The position numbers were made by a program, and so were the translations under genes. A stretch of DNA of 64,000 bases from NCBI RefSeq assembly GCF_039535475.1, contig NZ_BAAAXG010000024.1, positions 21,625 through 85,624 of the forward strand, in the 5' to 3' direction. How positions within the stretch are numbered: position 1 is the stretch's first letter; each line of letters begins with the position of its first letter. Below the pieces are notes generated by a model. The model saw only the letters and a list, made by a program, of their open reading frames with translations, searched no databases and was not told the origin of the DNA. This DNA is from Streptomyces showdoensis (GTDB lineage Bacteria; Actinomycetota; Actinomycetes; Streptomycetales; Streptomycetaceae). Of the stretch, positions 1 through 8,358 are shown in pieces.

Positions 1-986
1 GGGAGTGCGGCGGTGTGCCCGAGGGCGTTGCTCGTGCGGTACTCCTCGCCGAAGTACCAGTAGAGGTGCCACACGTACTCGCGCCAGCCGGCGACCTGCC
101 GGACGAACCCCTCCACCGAGTTCAGCGGGGCGCCGCCCGCCCGCCAGACGGCCTGCGCCCCCTCGACGCACTCGGCCGGGTCGAGCAGGCCCAGGTTGAG
201 GGAGGTCGACAACAGGCTGTGGCTCATGGTGCCGTCGGCGGCGAGCACGGCGTCCTCGTAGGCGCCGAAACCGGCGAGCCGGTGGTCCAGGAAGCGCCGC
301 AGGGCGGCGAGCGCCTGCCGTCGGTCGGCCGGGAACATCCGGGGGCCGTCGCGGCCCACGAAGGAGACGTCTCCGTCGCGTTCCCAGCGGTCGAGGTCGT
401 TCCGGACCTCCTCGTCGATCGCGTCCTCACGTGGGCGGTACGGCGCGGGGGCGCCCAGTGTGCGGGCTCCGCGCGGTGGTGGGCGGCGGTTCTCGTGGTC
501 GAGGTTCCAGGTGCCGCCGGCCGGTTCGCCGCCCTCCATCAGGAAGTCGTGGTCCCGCCGGACGTGCCGGTAGAAGTTCTCCATGCGGAGCGTGCGCTGG
601 CCGTCCGCCCACGCGGCGAACTGCTCGGGGCTCACCAGGAACCCGCGCGGCGGCAGCACGGTCACGTTGCCGAGCGAGCGGACGAGACGCAGCGCGGCCC
701 GCGAGGTCGGGTGGTGCACCGTCACCCGGCCGTCGCCCACGGCCTTCCGCAGTCCCTCCGCGTAGGTGTCCGCCCGTACGTACGTCACCCGGTCACCGAG
801 TTCGGCGGCGCGGTGCCGCATGGCCGACAGGACCAGGTGGGCCTTGGCCCGGTGGAAGCGGCGGCGGCGGAAGACGGACCGGGCCTCGATCAGCACCACG
901 GGGGCGTCGCGGGCCGGGCCGCGGTCGCCGGGTTCCAGGAAGGAGGGGCCGAGCTGGTCCCCGAAGAGCCAGTGCGCGTCGGTCAT
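1..986 (-). CDS. Cryptochrome/photolyase-related protein (DPRP family), 3' end cut off by window edge
   Basis: Reverse-strand frame is open from an ATG at 986 to the window edge (328 residues seen). The N-terminus MTDAHWLFGDQLGP and the later VEGFVRQVAGWREYVWHLYW segment are typical of the deoxyribodipyrimidine photolyase-related family, which includes the bacterial Fe-S photolyases acting on 6-4 photoproducts. The C-terminal FAD and Fe-S part lies outside the window, so repair activity cannot be confirmed. It is divergent from an SDR gene, and a SigK-type promoter element (1125-1151) sits upstream, fitting light-damage repair. The start is chosen because the FGDQLGP motif normally begins within about ten residues of the N-terminus. 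Confidence 0.85.
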   Translation of the reverse strand, partial: MTDAHWLFGDQLGPSFLEPGDRGPARDAPVVLIEARSVFRRRRFHRAKAHLVLSAMRHRAAELGDRVTYVRADTYAEGLRKAVGDGRVTVHHPTSRAALRLVRSLGNVTVLPPRGFLVSPEQFAAWADGQRTLRMENFYRHVRRDHDFLMEGGEPAGGTWNLDHENRRPPPRGARTLGAPAPYRPREDAIDEEVRNDLDRWERDGDVSFVGRDGPRMFPADRRQALAALRRFLDHRLAGFGAYEDAVLAADGTMSHSLLSTSLNLGLLDPAECVEGAQAVWRAGGAPLNSVEGFVRQVAGWREYVWHLYWYFGEEYRTSNALGHTAAL

Positions 987-1124
987 CCGTGGTCCGTCCT
1001 CATCCGTGGTCCGCCTTCATCCGTGGTCCGCCTCATCCCTCGTCCGTCCTCATCCCCGGTCCGTCCCTCCCGCGTCGGGCGCGGGGCGGCGCGGTCACCC
1101 GGGGCCCGAGCGCTCAGCAGGGGA

Positions 1125-1151
1125 TTCGATCCCGGCGCCTCGGCCGGATGC
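1125..1151 (-). promoter_or_regulatory. SigK-type promoter element for the photolyase-like gene
   Basis: On the reverse strand GCATCCG (1151-1145) is followed by 15 bp and then TCGAA (1129-1125), about 138 nt before the start at 986. It is one of twelve matching elements in the island and lies back to back with the SDR element at 1191. Confidence 0.6.
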
Positions 1152-1190
1152 GGTCCGATCGGGTGGGACAGCCGCGAGGTCACCGGCCCC

Positions 1191-1218
1191 GCATCCGCCG
1201 TGCGGGTGTCCCGCGAAG
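1191..1218 (+). promoter_or_regulatory. SigK-type promoter element for the SDR gene
   Basis: GCATCCG (1191-1197), 15-bp spacer, then GCGAAG (1213-1218), 65 nt upstream of the ATG at 1283. Same architecture as the other elements of the island. Confidence 0.65.
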
Positions 1219-1282
1219 TACTCAGGGCACGTGGCGAGACGTCGGTCCCGGCACCAGCCCCCTCTCCTCATCGGAGGCCCTC

Positions 1283-2200
1283 ATGCATCGTTCCCCGGAA
1301 CCCCGAGGCCGTGTCGTGGTCATCACCGGCGCCGCCCGAGGGCTGGGCGCCGGCCTGGCGCGACTGCTGGCCGCGCGCGGCATGCGCGTGGCCCTCCTGG
1401 GGCGGGAGCATTCCAGGCTCGCCGCCGTGGCCGAGACGCTCGGCACCGAGACCCACATCGTGGAGGTCGACGTCACCGACGACTCGGGCATGGAGCGGGC
1501 CGCCGAGGAGGTGACGCGGATCCTCGGCCCGCCGTCGGTCGTCATCGCCAACGCGGGCGTCGCGGAGGGCGGCCCCTTCGAGAGCTCCGACCCCGACACC
1601 TGGCGCCGGGTCGTGGAGGTCAACCTGGTCGGCAGCGCGATCACCGCGCGCGCCTTCCTGCCGGGGCTGCGGGCCACCCGCGGGTACTTCCTCCAGGTCG
1701 CCTCCACCGCCGCCTTCGGCGCGGCCCCGATGATGAGCGCGTACTGCGCGTCCAAGGCGGGCGCCGAGGCGTTCGCCCGCTCCCTGAGGGCCGAGGTGGC
1801 CCACCTGGGCGTCGGCGTGGGCGTGGCCTACCTGCACTGGACCGATACGGACATGGTCCGCGACGTCGACCGTCACACGGTCCTGCGCGAACTCCGCGGG
1901 CACATGCCCGCCCCCGCCCGCCGCGTGTATCCGGTGGACCAGGTCGCGTCCTGGCTGGTGCGGGGGATCGAGCGGCGCCGTGCCTCCGTCTACGCCCCTC
2001 CCTGGCTCCGGCTCGCCCAGGCCGGGCGGCCGTTCTTCCCCCTGGCGGTGGACCTGCTCTCCCGCCGCGAGCTTCCCCGGCTCCTGAGGGAGAACTCGTT
2101 CGAGCAGACCGGTCTGCTCGGCACGGGCGGCCACATCGAGGAGAAGCTGATCGACCGCTCGGCCGCCCGGGCGGCGAGCCGTCCCGGCCGAGGCGAGTGA
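1283..2200 (+). CDS. Short-chain dehydrogenase/reductase
   Basis: 305-aa classical SDR. Visible are a nucleotide-binding motif TGAARGLG (residues 15-22), NAG (90-92), a Ser near 141 and the catalytic pair Y154-x3-K158 (YCASK). The length exceeds the roughly 250-aa core because of a C-terminal extension with a hydrophobic stretch, perhaps for membrane association. The start follows CGGAGG at 1272-1277. An SDR is part of the singlet-oxygen regulon of Rhodobacter (RpoE/ChrR) together with photolyase, CFA-like and DUF1365 genes, and the same gene set surrounds this one. The substrate is unknown; reduction of lipid-derived aldehydes or ketones is inference only. Confidence 0.85.
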   Translation: MHRSPEPRGRVVVITGAARGLGAGLARLLAARGMRVALLGREHSRLAAVAETLGTETHIVEVDVTDDSGMERAAEEVTRILGPPSVVIANAGVAEGGPFESSDPDTWRRVVEVNLVGSAITARAFLPGLRATRGYFLQVASTAAFGAAPMMSAYCASKAGAEAFARSLRAEVAHLGVGVGVAYLHWTDTDMVRDVDRHTVLRELRGHMPAPARRVYPVDQVASWLVRGIERRRASVYAPPWLRLAQAGRPFFPLAVDLLSRRELPRLLRENSFEQTGLLGTGGHIEEKLIDRSAARAASRPGRGE

Positions 2201-2316
2201 CCGGGACCGGAGGGCCCCGCCCGGCCGGCGCTCCGGCCCGGCCCTCTCGGGCCGAGGCGGAGCGTCGGTTCGTGCCGTCCTCGGGGCTCGGGCGTCCGAC
2301 CCGACGGGGGAGGGGG

Positions 2317-3072
2317 TCAGGCCGGGAGGGCCAGCAGGAGCAGGGGCCGGGTGGTGGGCCGCACCGACCCCCCTGCCGGTTCGAGGGTGAGCCCCACGCC
2401 CGTCGCGTCTGCCGGGTCGCCGTCGAGGAGGACCGTGCCGTCGGCGTCGATGAACCCGGCGGGCCGCATGGTTCCCTCGTGGTCGAGCCACAGCTGGTAC
2501 GTGTGGCCCTCCGCCGGGACCGGAAGCCCGGTGGCCGTGAACACCGCCCGGTTCTGCCGGCCCGACGAGACGACCGTGGTCACCGCGCCGTTGGTGGTCC
2601 GCCCGTGCACGGTCCGCGCGTCGGGCGCGGCCAGCACCCCGCTCACGGCCTCCAGTCGTTCCTGGGCCTGCCGGGCCTGCTGCCGGGCGTCCTCGTTCTG
2701 CACGTGCTGCCAGGCGGCGAGGCCGGCGAAGGACGCGGCGGCGGCCAGGCTCGCGGCGAGCGCGAGCGGGACCGCCCTGCGCCTGACCGACCGGGTCAGG
2801 CCCGCCGTCGGGCCGACGGCCCGCACGTGGGGCGGCAGCTGGCGTACGCCCTCGACGGCGGCGAGCGTCCGCCGCTTGAGGGGCTCCGGCGGCGTCCGGC
2901 CGACGGAGGCCGCGAGCCGCGCGGCGGTCGCCTCGAATCCGCTCACCTCCCTGCGGCAGTCCTCGCAGTGCGTGAGGTGGGTGGCGAACCCGTCCCGTTC
3001 CACGGGGTCGAGGGCGTGCAGGGCGTACGCGGCCGTCAGCGCGTGGAGGTCGGAGTGGTGCTGCCGGGTCAC
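2317..3072 (-). CDS. rskA: Anti-sigma factor, RskA family with zinc-binding (ZAS) motif
   Basis: 251 aa. The cytoplasmic N-terminal part carries H-x3-C-x2-C (HLTHCEDC, about residues 32-39), the zinc-binding anti-sigma signature. One transmembrane segment follows (about 95-120), then an extracytoplasmic RskA domain with the VFTATGLPVPAEGHTYQLW region. It should sequester the adjacent ECF sigma factor at the membrane until a signal releases it. The GTG start overlaps the sigma factor stop (GTGA, 3069-3072), so the two are translationally coupled. The signal is not visible from sequence; the gene surroundings suggest redox, light or singlet oxygen. Confidence 0.88.
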   Translation of the reverse strand: MTRQHHSDLHALTAAYALHALDPVERDGFATHLTHCEDCRREVSGFEATAARLAASVGRTPPEPLKRRTLAAVEGVRQLPPHVRAVGPTAGLTRSVRRRAVPLALAASLAAAASFAGLAAWQHVQNEDARQQARQAQERLEAVSGVLAAPDARTVHGRTTNGAVTTVVSSGRQNRAVFTATGLPVPAEGHTYQLWLDHEGTMRPAGFIDADGTVLLDGDPADATGVGLTLEPAGGSVRPTTRPLLLLALPA

Positions 3073-3725
3073 GAGGTCACCCCCATGCAGTCGCGGAGGC
3101 GGATCAGTCCGTCGCGCATGCGTGTCTTGACGGTCGGAAGCGGGGTCCCCAGGCTCTGGGCGACCTCGCGATAGGTCAGGCCCTGGTAGTAGGCGAGGGT
3201 CACGGCCTCGCGCTGGAGTTCGGTCAGTCCGCGCAGGCAACGGCGTACCCGCTCGCTCTCCAGCCGGGTCTCCACCTGCTCGGCGACCTCGTCGAAGGCG
3301 GTGGTGTGCTCCCGCGCCGCCTGGGCCTGCTCCCGGTCGTACGCGGCCTGGGCCGAGCGCACGCGGTCGACGGCCCGCCGGTGGGCGATCGTCGCCGCCC
3401 AGGTCGTCACGCTTCCGGCCGTCGGCTCGTACCGGGCGGCCTGGCGCCACAGCTCGATCATGACCTCCTGGGTGACCTCCTCGGACTGGGCCCGGTCGCG
3501 CACCACGCGCAGGACGATGCCGAAGACCAGCGGGGAGAGGGCGTCGTAGAGCGTGGAGAACGCCTGCCTGTCGCCCCTGGCGACCTCCCGCATCACGTCC
3601 GCCAGGCCGCCCCGCGCGTCGGTTTCGGCAGCTCCGGAAGGGAGCGGCCGGGTCACCTTGCCGGCCCTCGACGTCGGGAGGGGACGGAGCCGCCCGGAGG
3701 GGTCGTCCTCGGAGTGGGGAGCCAT
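3069..3725 (-). CDS. sigK: ECF RNA polymerase sigma factor, SigK-like
   Basis: 218 aa. Sigma region 2 is seen at FSTLYDALSPLVFGIVLRVV and SEEVTQEVMIELWRQA, region 4 at LTYREVAQSLGTPLPTVKTRMRDGLIRL. The residues and the RskA partner immediately downstream place it in the SigK/RskA group. An element matching the island-wide motif (3813-3839) lies 88 nt upstream, which suggests autoregulation, common for ECF factors. From recalled knowledge of mycobacterial SigK, its promoters have -35 CCATCC and -10 CCGAA-like sequences, very close to that motif. It is therefore the best candidate for master activator of the island; direct proof is lacking. Confidence 0.9.
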   Translation of the reverse strand: MAPHSEDDPSGRLRPLPTSRAGKVTRPLPSGAAETDARGGLADVMREVARGDRQAFSTLYDALSPLVFGIVLRVVRDRAQSEEVTQEVMIELWRQAARYEPTAGSVTTWAATIAHRRAVDRVRSAQAAYDREQAQAAREHTTAFDEVAEQVETRLESERVRRCLRGLTELQREAVTLAYYQGLTYREVAQSLGTPLPTVKTRMRDGLIRLRDCMGVTS

Positions 3726-4079
3726 CGCATGCTGGTCCTTCGCGGTTCGGCGGGCCGGCGTCCGCCCTTTCGGCAGCCCGGCGGAGAGCGTGCGGGAAGC
3801 TCCCCGGCGTTACTTCGGCGCGGATGCCCCGCCGGATGGGCTCCGAAGGTCACGATCTCGTCGCGGTGACGCCGCGGTGACGCCGCCTGAGCTGCGAGGT
3901 TCCTCGCGTGCATCGATATGCGAAGAATTCCGATGCGTAAACGATGCGAGTTGTGGCCGGTGAGGTGCCGGGCGGAACGTGATGCCACGGGGTCATCGAG
4001 GTCCCGGACCAGCCGCTCGCGAAGCGCGCGCGGCGTACCCGGTGGGACGCCCGAGCCACCACCTGGAGGAGGAAGTGCC
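3726..4079. other. 354-bp divergent regulatory region between two sigma factor genes
   Basis: No gene seen. It holds the sigK promoter element (3813-3839) and, closer to the downstream gene, a short less GC-rich stretch (3911-3950). There CGATGCG occurs at 3931-3937 and 3942-3948, with CGATATGCG at 3914-3922. The repeat could be an operator for the LitS-like gene; LitR binding is a guess. The SigK-type motif is absent on the forward strand here. Confidence 0.4.
3813..3839 (-). promoter_or_regulatory. SigK-type promoter element, autoregulatory candidate for sigK-rskA
   Basis: Reverse strand CCATCCG (3839-3833), 15 bp, CGAAG (3817-3813), 88 nt before the sigK start. A second GCATCCG lies inside the spacer. 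Confidence 0.65.
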
Positions 4080-4742
4080 ATGACCGCACCCCGGCCGACC
4101 GGAGCCACTGCCCCCGCCCCTCCCACGACAGTCGTCCACACGGACACCGCCACGGACACCACCACCCCCGTCGGTGCCGCCGACGACACCGCAACCGACG
4201 ACCGGATCGCCCGGGGCCTGGTCGACGGCGACGAGCACTGCCTGGCCGTCGCCTACCAGCGCTGGGGCCGCCTGGTGCAGACCCTCGCGGCCCGCGCCCT
4301 GGGTGACCCCCGGGAGGCGGAGGACGTCACCCAGCAGGTGTTCGTCGCCGCCTGGCGCGGCCGGGCCAACTTCCGTCCCGAACGGGGCAGTCTGCCCGCC
4401 TGGATCACCGGCATCGCCCGGCGCAAGATCGCCGACGCCCTGACCGCCCGCACGCGGCGGATCGAACTCGCCGCGAGCCTCGGCGCGTCCCTGGAGCGCG
4501 AGAGCCAGTCGCACGACGAGCCCGAGCGCGTCCTCGACCGGCTGGTCGTCACCGAGGAGCTGTCCCGGCTGCCGCACGTGCAGCGGGACGTCCTCGAACT
4601 CGCCTTCTTCGCGGACCTGACCCAGACCCAGATCGCCGACCGGACCGGCATGCCGCTCGGCACGGTCAAGAGCCACGCCCGCCGCGGTCTCCAGCGCATG
4701 CGGCGCAGCCTCGAACTGGCCGGCGCCGGCATGGGCCGCTGA
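4080..4742 (+). CDS. ECF sigma factor, LitS-like candidate
   Basis: 220 aa with a Thr/Pro-rich N-terminus. Region 2 is seen in REAEDVTQQVFVAAW, and region 4 in TQTQIADRTGMPLGTVKSHARRGLQ. No anti-sigma gene adjoins it. In Streptomyces coelicolor the ECF factor LitS sits near LitR and activates crt genes; this gene, about 4.5 kb from litR, is the natural candidate, but I cannot distinguish it from the second, similar ECF gene at 23898. The start is set by GGAGGAGGA at 4066-4074. Its own upstream region lacks the SigK-type element, so it may be the layer controlled by LitR. Confidence 0.85.
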   Translation: MTAPRPTGATAPAPPTTVVHTDTATDTTTPVGAADDTATDDRIARGLVDGDEHCLAVAYQRWGRLVQTLAARALGDPREAEDVTQQVFVAAWRGRANFRPERGSLPAWITGIARRKIADALTARTRRIELAASLGASLERESQSHDEPERVLDRLVVTEELSRLPHVQRDVLELAFFADLTQTQIADRTGMPLGTVKSHARRGLQRMRRSLELAGAGMGR

Positions 4743-4870
4743 CCGACCGGTCACGTCAGCCGTTCACGGCCGACCCGCCGGAAGGTCCGGCCGAGCTCCC
4801 GGCCGAACCGGGCCCCGACGTGCCGTCGACGCGGTCCCGGACCCGGTCCCGGATCCGCTCACGGTCCGAC

Positions 4871-4897
4871 CCATCCGGGCGGCCGACGGCTCCGAAC
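4871..4897 (+). promoter_or_regulatory. SigK-type promoter element for the lipid-modification operon
   Basis: CCATCCG (4871-4877), 15-bp spacer, CGAAC (4893-4897), 94 nt before the ATG at 4991. It is the closest match to the remembered mycobacterial SigK consensus (CCATCC / CCGAA). Confidence 0.7.
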
Positions 4898-4990
4898 CAC
4901 TTCACGGCCCGACCGTCCGACGAACGGGCACAGCACACGACACGGCGGCGCCCCCGCGCGGGAGCGCCGCACACAAGGGGATGGGGAACG

Positions 4991-6247
4991 ATGAACGGAC
5001 GCAGCGTCGCCGTGGTGGGGGCGGGGGTGGCGGGCCTCACCGCCGCCCACTACCTGTCCCGGACGCACGACGTGGTGCTGTACGAGGCGGACGACCGGCT
5101 CGGCGGCCACGCGCACACCCACGAACTGCCCGCCGCGGAGGGCGGGACGGTCCGCGTGGACACCGGCTTCATCGTCCACAACGAACGCACCTACCCCCAG
5201 CTCCTGCGTCTCTTCCGCGAGTTGGACGTCGCCACGCAGGACGCCGAGATGAGCATGTCCGTGCGCTGCGACGGCTGCGGCCTGGAGTACGCGGGCGCGC
5301 GCGGTCTCCGCGGCCTGCTCGGCGGGGGCAACGTCCGGCGGCGCGAGCACCTGCTGACCCTCGCCCACGTGCCCCGGTTCCACCGTGCCGCCCGCGGCCT
5401 GCTCGCCGCCGACGACATGACCCTCACGCTCGGCGGTTTCCTCCGCGCCCACCGCTTCTCCGCCCACTTCGTCAGCCACTTCGCGATCCCGCTCGTCTCC
5501 TCCGTCTGGTCCTGCGCCCCCGACACGGCGCTGCGCTACCCGGCCGTGTACCTCTTCCGCTTCCTCGACCACCACGGGCTCCTCTCCGTGACCGGATCCC
5601 CCCAGTGGAAGACCGTCACCGGTGGCTCCGCCGCATACGTCGAACGCCTCGCCAAGTCGATCCCCTCCGTACGGATCGACACCGCGGTGCGCGCCGTGAC
5701 CCGGGGAGACGGCCGCGCCACGGTCGTCACCACGGACGGCGCGTCGGCCGAACACGCCGCCGTCGTCCTCGCGGTCCACCCCGACCAGGCCCTGCGGCTG
5801 CTCGCCGACCCCACCGAGCAGGAACGGCGGGTCCTCGGCGCGTTCACGTACTCCCGCAACCCGACCGTCCTGCACCGCGACACGAGCCTGCTGCCGCGCT
5901 CGCCCCACGCCCGGGCCTCCTGGAACTACCTCCTGCCGTCCTGCACCGCCCGCCCGGGCTCCGTGCAGGTCAGCTACGACATGAACCGGCTCCAGCGGCT
6001 CCGCACCCGCGAGCCGCACGTCGTCACCCTCAACCCCGGCGACCGCGTCGACCCCTCGACGGTGCTGTCCCGCATGACGTACGAACACCCCGTCTACACC
6101 CCGGAGTCGGTGGCCGCCCAGCGGCTGCTGCCGACCCTGCGCACGCCCGTCACCGCCTACGCCGGCGCGTACCACGGCTGGGGCTTCCACGAGGACGGCT
6201 GCCGCTCGGGTGTCGAGGCCGCCCGTCACCTGGGAGCCCGGACATGA
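4991..6247 (+). CDS. FAD-dependent amine-oxidase-like protein (fatty-acid desaturase type, UfaD-like)
   Basis: 418 aa. The N-terminal dinucleotide-binding fold VGAGVAGLTAAHYLS, then E-ADDRLGGHAHTH, and a C-terminal YAGAYHGWGFHEDGCRSG are typical of the flavin amine-oxidase-like family found beside CFA-type methyltransferases. Related flavoproteins take part in furan fatty acid synthesis in Rhodobacter (Ufa proteins), where they desaturate methylated acyl chains. It is the first gene of a four-gene operon joined by 4-nt overlaps (the next start is at 6244 within ATGA). The start at 4991 places the GxGxxG motif at the usual position. Specific chemistry in this organism is inference. Confidence 0.85.
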   Translation: MNGRSVAVVGAGVAGLTAAHYLSRTHDVVLYEADDRLGGHAHTHELPAAEGGTVRVDTGFIVHNERTYPQLLRLFRELDVATQDAEMSMSVRCDGCGLEYAGARGLRGLLGGGNVRRREHLLTLAHVPRFHRAARGLLAADDMTLTLGGFLRAHRFSAHFVSHFAIPLVSSVWSCAPDTALRYPAVYLFRFLDHHGLLSVTGSPQWKTVTGGSAAYVERLAKSIPSVRIDTAVRAVTRGDGRATVVTTDGASAEHAAVVLAVHPDQALRLLADPTEQERRVLGAFTYSRNPTVLHRDTSLLPRSPHARASWNYLLPSCTARPGSVQVSYDMNRLQRLRTREPHVVTLNPGDRVDPSTVLSRMTYEHPVYTPESVAAQRLLPTLRTPVTAYAGAYHGWGFHEDGCRSGVEAARHLGART

Positions 6248-7000
6248 AGACGACCGCCCCGATACCGCCCCTCGTACCGGCCCTGTACGAGACGGAGATC
6301 GCGCACACCCGCGTCACCCCGCTCCGGCACAGGCTCCGGCACCGCACCTACATGTGGCTGGTCGACCTCGACGACCCGCCGCTCCTGCCCCGTCCGCTCC
6401 GGCCGCTCGCCCGCTTCGACCCGGCCGACCACTTCGACGGCGACGCCCCCTCCCTCCGGGCCGGGCTCGACGCCCGCCTGGCCGCGCACGGCGTCCACGA
6501 CGCGGACGGCCGGGTGCTGATGCTCGCCCACGCGCGGGTGCTCGGACACGTCTTCAACCCGCTCACCCTCTACTGGTGCCACGACCGTGCCGGCCGGCTG
6601 GTCTGCGTCGTGGCCGAGGTGCACAACACGTACGGCGGACGGCACACGTACCTGCTGCGCACCGACGAGCGAGGCCGCGCCGAGACGGCCAAGGACTTCT
6701 ACGTCTCGCCGTTCCTGGACGTCGCGGGCACCTACCGGATGCGGCTGCCGCTCCCCCGGCGACCGCCTCGACCTGACCGTCCAGCTCCGCCACACCGACG
6801 GCAGCCGCCCCCTGACCGCCACCGTCCGCGGCACCCGGCGGCCCGCCGGCCCCCGTGGCCTCCTGGCGGCCGCGCTCCGCCACCCCTGGTCGACGGCGGC
6901 CGTCTCCCTCGGCATCCGCCGCCATGGCGTCCACCTCTACCTCAAGGGCCTCCGCGTCCGGCCCCGCACCATCCCCACCCCGCAGGAAGGCACCCCGTGA
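6244..7000 (+). pseudogene. DUF1365 family protein, single frameshift (probably a sequencing error)
   Basis: The first about 170 residues (LYETEIAHTRVTPLRHRL, VLGHVFNPLTLYWCHD, AKDFYVSPFLDVAGTYRMRL) are clearly DUF1365. After CTC, a CCCCC run at 6753-6757 throws the frame; removing one C continues into GDRLDLTVQLRHTDG and a normal C-terminus ending at 7000. The restored stop overlaps the next gene's GTG exactly as GTGA (6997-7000), which strongly supports the repaired frame. DUF1365 genes accompany CFA-like and amine-oxidase-like genes in singlet-oxygen regulons. The biochemical role is unknown, and a part in handling lipid substrates is inferred from context. The repaired length is about 251 aa. 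Confidence 0.8.
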
Positions 7001-8358
7001 CCCTCTCGTCCCCACTGCCCGCCACCCACGACGTCCGCGGGGGCCGCGTCGAGGTCGACCCCGACCGCTGGCCGGACGTCGCCCGCGCCCCGCACGCCTC
7101 CGCCGTGCGCACCGCCGTGGCGCGCCGCATCATCGGACGCGCGCTCGCCCGGCTGCCCCTGCGGACCGAGACGGCCGGCGGCACCACCGCCGTCCCGGCG
7201 CCGCGGGACGGCGACGCCGGCGCCGCACCGACGCTCACGCTGCACGACCCCGAGGCATTCCACCGGCGGATCGCCTCGGACGGGCTGATCGGCTTCGGGG
7301 AGTCGTACATGGCCGGCGAGTGGGACGCCGACGACCTCGTGGGCGTCCTCACCGTCCTCGCCCGTCACGTCGACGAGCTCGTCCCCGCCCCGCTGCACCG
7401 CCTCAGGGGAGCCTGGGTGCGGCGCAGGCCGCGCGCCGACCTCAACACCCCCGACGGGTCCCGCGAGAACATCCGCCGTCACTACGACCTCTCCAATGAG
7501 CTCTTCGCCCTCTTCCTCGACCCCGGACTCAGCTACTCGTCGGCCGTCTTCGACCCCCTCCCCAGCGCCTCCGGGGTCCTCTCCGACGCGGCCTTCACCG
7601 CCGCCCAGCACCGCAAGATCGACCGGCTCCTCGACCTGGCGGAGACCGGCCCGGGCACCGAGCTCCTGGAGATCGGCACCGGCTGGGGCGAACTCGCGAT
7701 CCGCGCCGCGGCCCGCGGGGCCCGAGTCCGCACCGTCACGCTCTCCGAGGAGCAGCTCGCCCTCGCGCGGGACCGCGTCGCCCGGGCCGGCTTCGCCGAC
7801 CGCGTGACCGTCGAACTCCTCGACTACCGGGCCGTACGGGGCCGGTACGACGCCGTCGTCAGCGTCGAGATGATCGAGGCCGTCGGCGCCGAGTTCTGGC
7901 CCGACTACTTCGCCGCGCTCCGCCGCCTCCTCGCCCCCGGCGGCCGGGTCGCGCTCCAGGCCATCACGATGCCGCACGAACGGATGCTCGCGACCGCCCG
8001 CACCCACACCTGGATCAGCAAGTACGTCTTCCCCGGCGGCCTCATCCCCTCGCCGGAGGCCATCGCCCGCGAGTCCGCCGCCGCCGGACTGCGCATCACC
8101 CACGACACCGGCTTCGGCGGCCACTACGCGGAGACCCTCCGCCAGTGGCGCGCCCGCTTCCGGCACGAGGAGGCGGCCGTCGAGGCCCTCGGCTTCGACC
8201 GGATCTTCCGCCGCATGTGGGAGTTCTACCTCGCCTGGTCCGAGGCCGGGTTCCGCGCCCACTACCTCGACGTCCGCCAGCTCCGGCTCGTCGCCGACGA
8301 CACGGGCTCGGCCTCCTCCTCTTCCTCCTCGGCCGACCGGTACGGGGAGACGCCGTGA
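6997..8358 (+). CDS. Cyclopropane-fatty-acyl-phospholipid synthase-like methyltransferase (UfaM/CFA type)
   Basis: 453 aa, within the family size. The SAM-binding motif ELLEIGTGWGELAI, the CFA signature HYDLSNELFALFLDPGLSYSS, and VSVEMIEAVG are all present. It transfers a methyl or methylene group from S-adenosylmethionine to unsaturated acyl chains of membrane phospholipids. With the flavoprotein upstream it may make methylated, desaturated or furan fatty acids that quench singlet oxygen; cyclopropane formation is the alternative. A poly-Ser stretch lies near the C-terminus (after DDTGSA). The GTG start and TGA stop both overlap the neighbouring genes by 4 nt. Confidence 0.9.
   Translation: MTLSSPLPATHDVRGGRVEVDPDRWPDVARAPHASAVRTAVARRIIGRALARLPLRTETAGGTTAVPAPRDGDAGAAPTLTLHDPEAFHRRIASDGLIGFGESYMAGEWDADDLVGVLTVLARHVDELVPAPLHRLRGAWVRRRPRADLNTPDGSRENIRRHYDLSNELFALFLDPGLSYSSAVFDPLPSASGVLSDAAFTAAQHRKIDRLLDLAETGPGTELLEIGTGWGELAIRAAARGARVRTVTLSEEQLALARDRVARAGFADRVTVELLDYRAVRGRYDAVVSVEMIEAVGAEFWPDYFAALRRLLAPGGRVALQAITMPHERMLATARTHTWISKYVFPGGLIPSPEAIARESAAAGLRITHDTGFGGHYAETLRQWRARFRHEEAAVEALGFDRIFRRMWEFYLAWSEAGFRAHYLDVRQLRLVADDTGSASSSSSSADRYGETP

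Noticed and set aside
4981..8358. A 1125-aa open frame spanning the flavoprotein, DUF1365 and CFA region
   Set aside because: Its first third is an out-of-frame, Arg/Pro-rich shadow of the flavoprotein gene; it runs on only because the DUF1365 frameshift joins it to the CFA-like gene.
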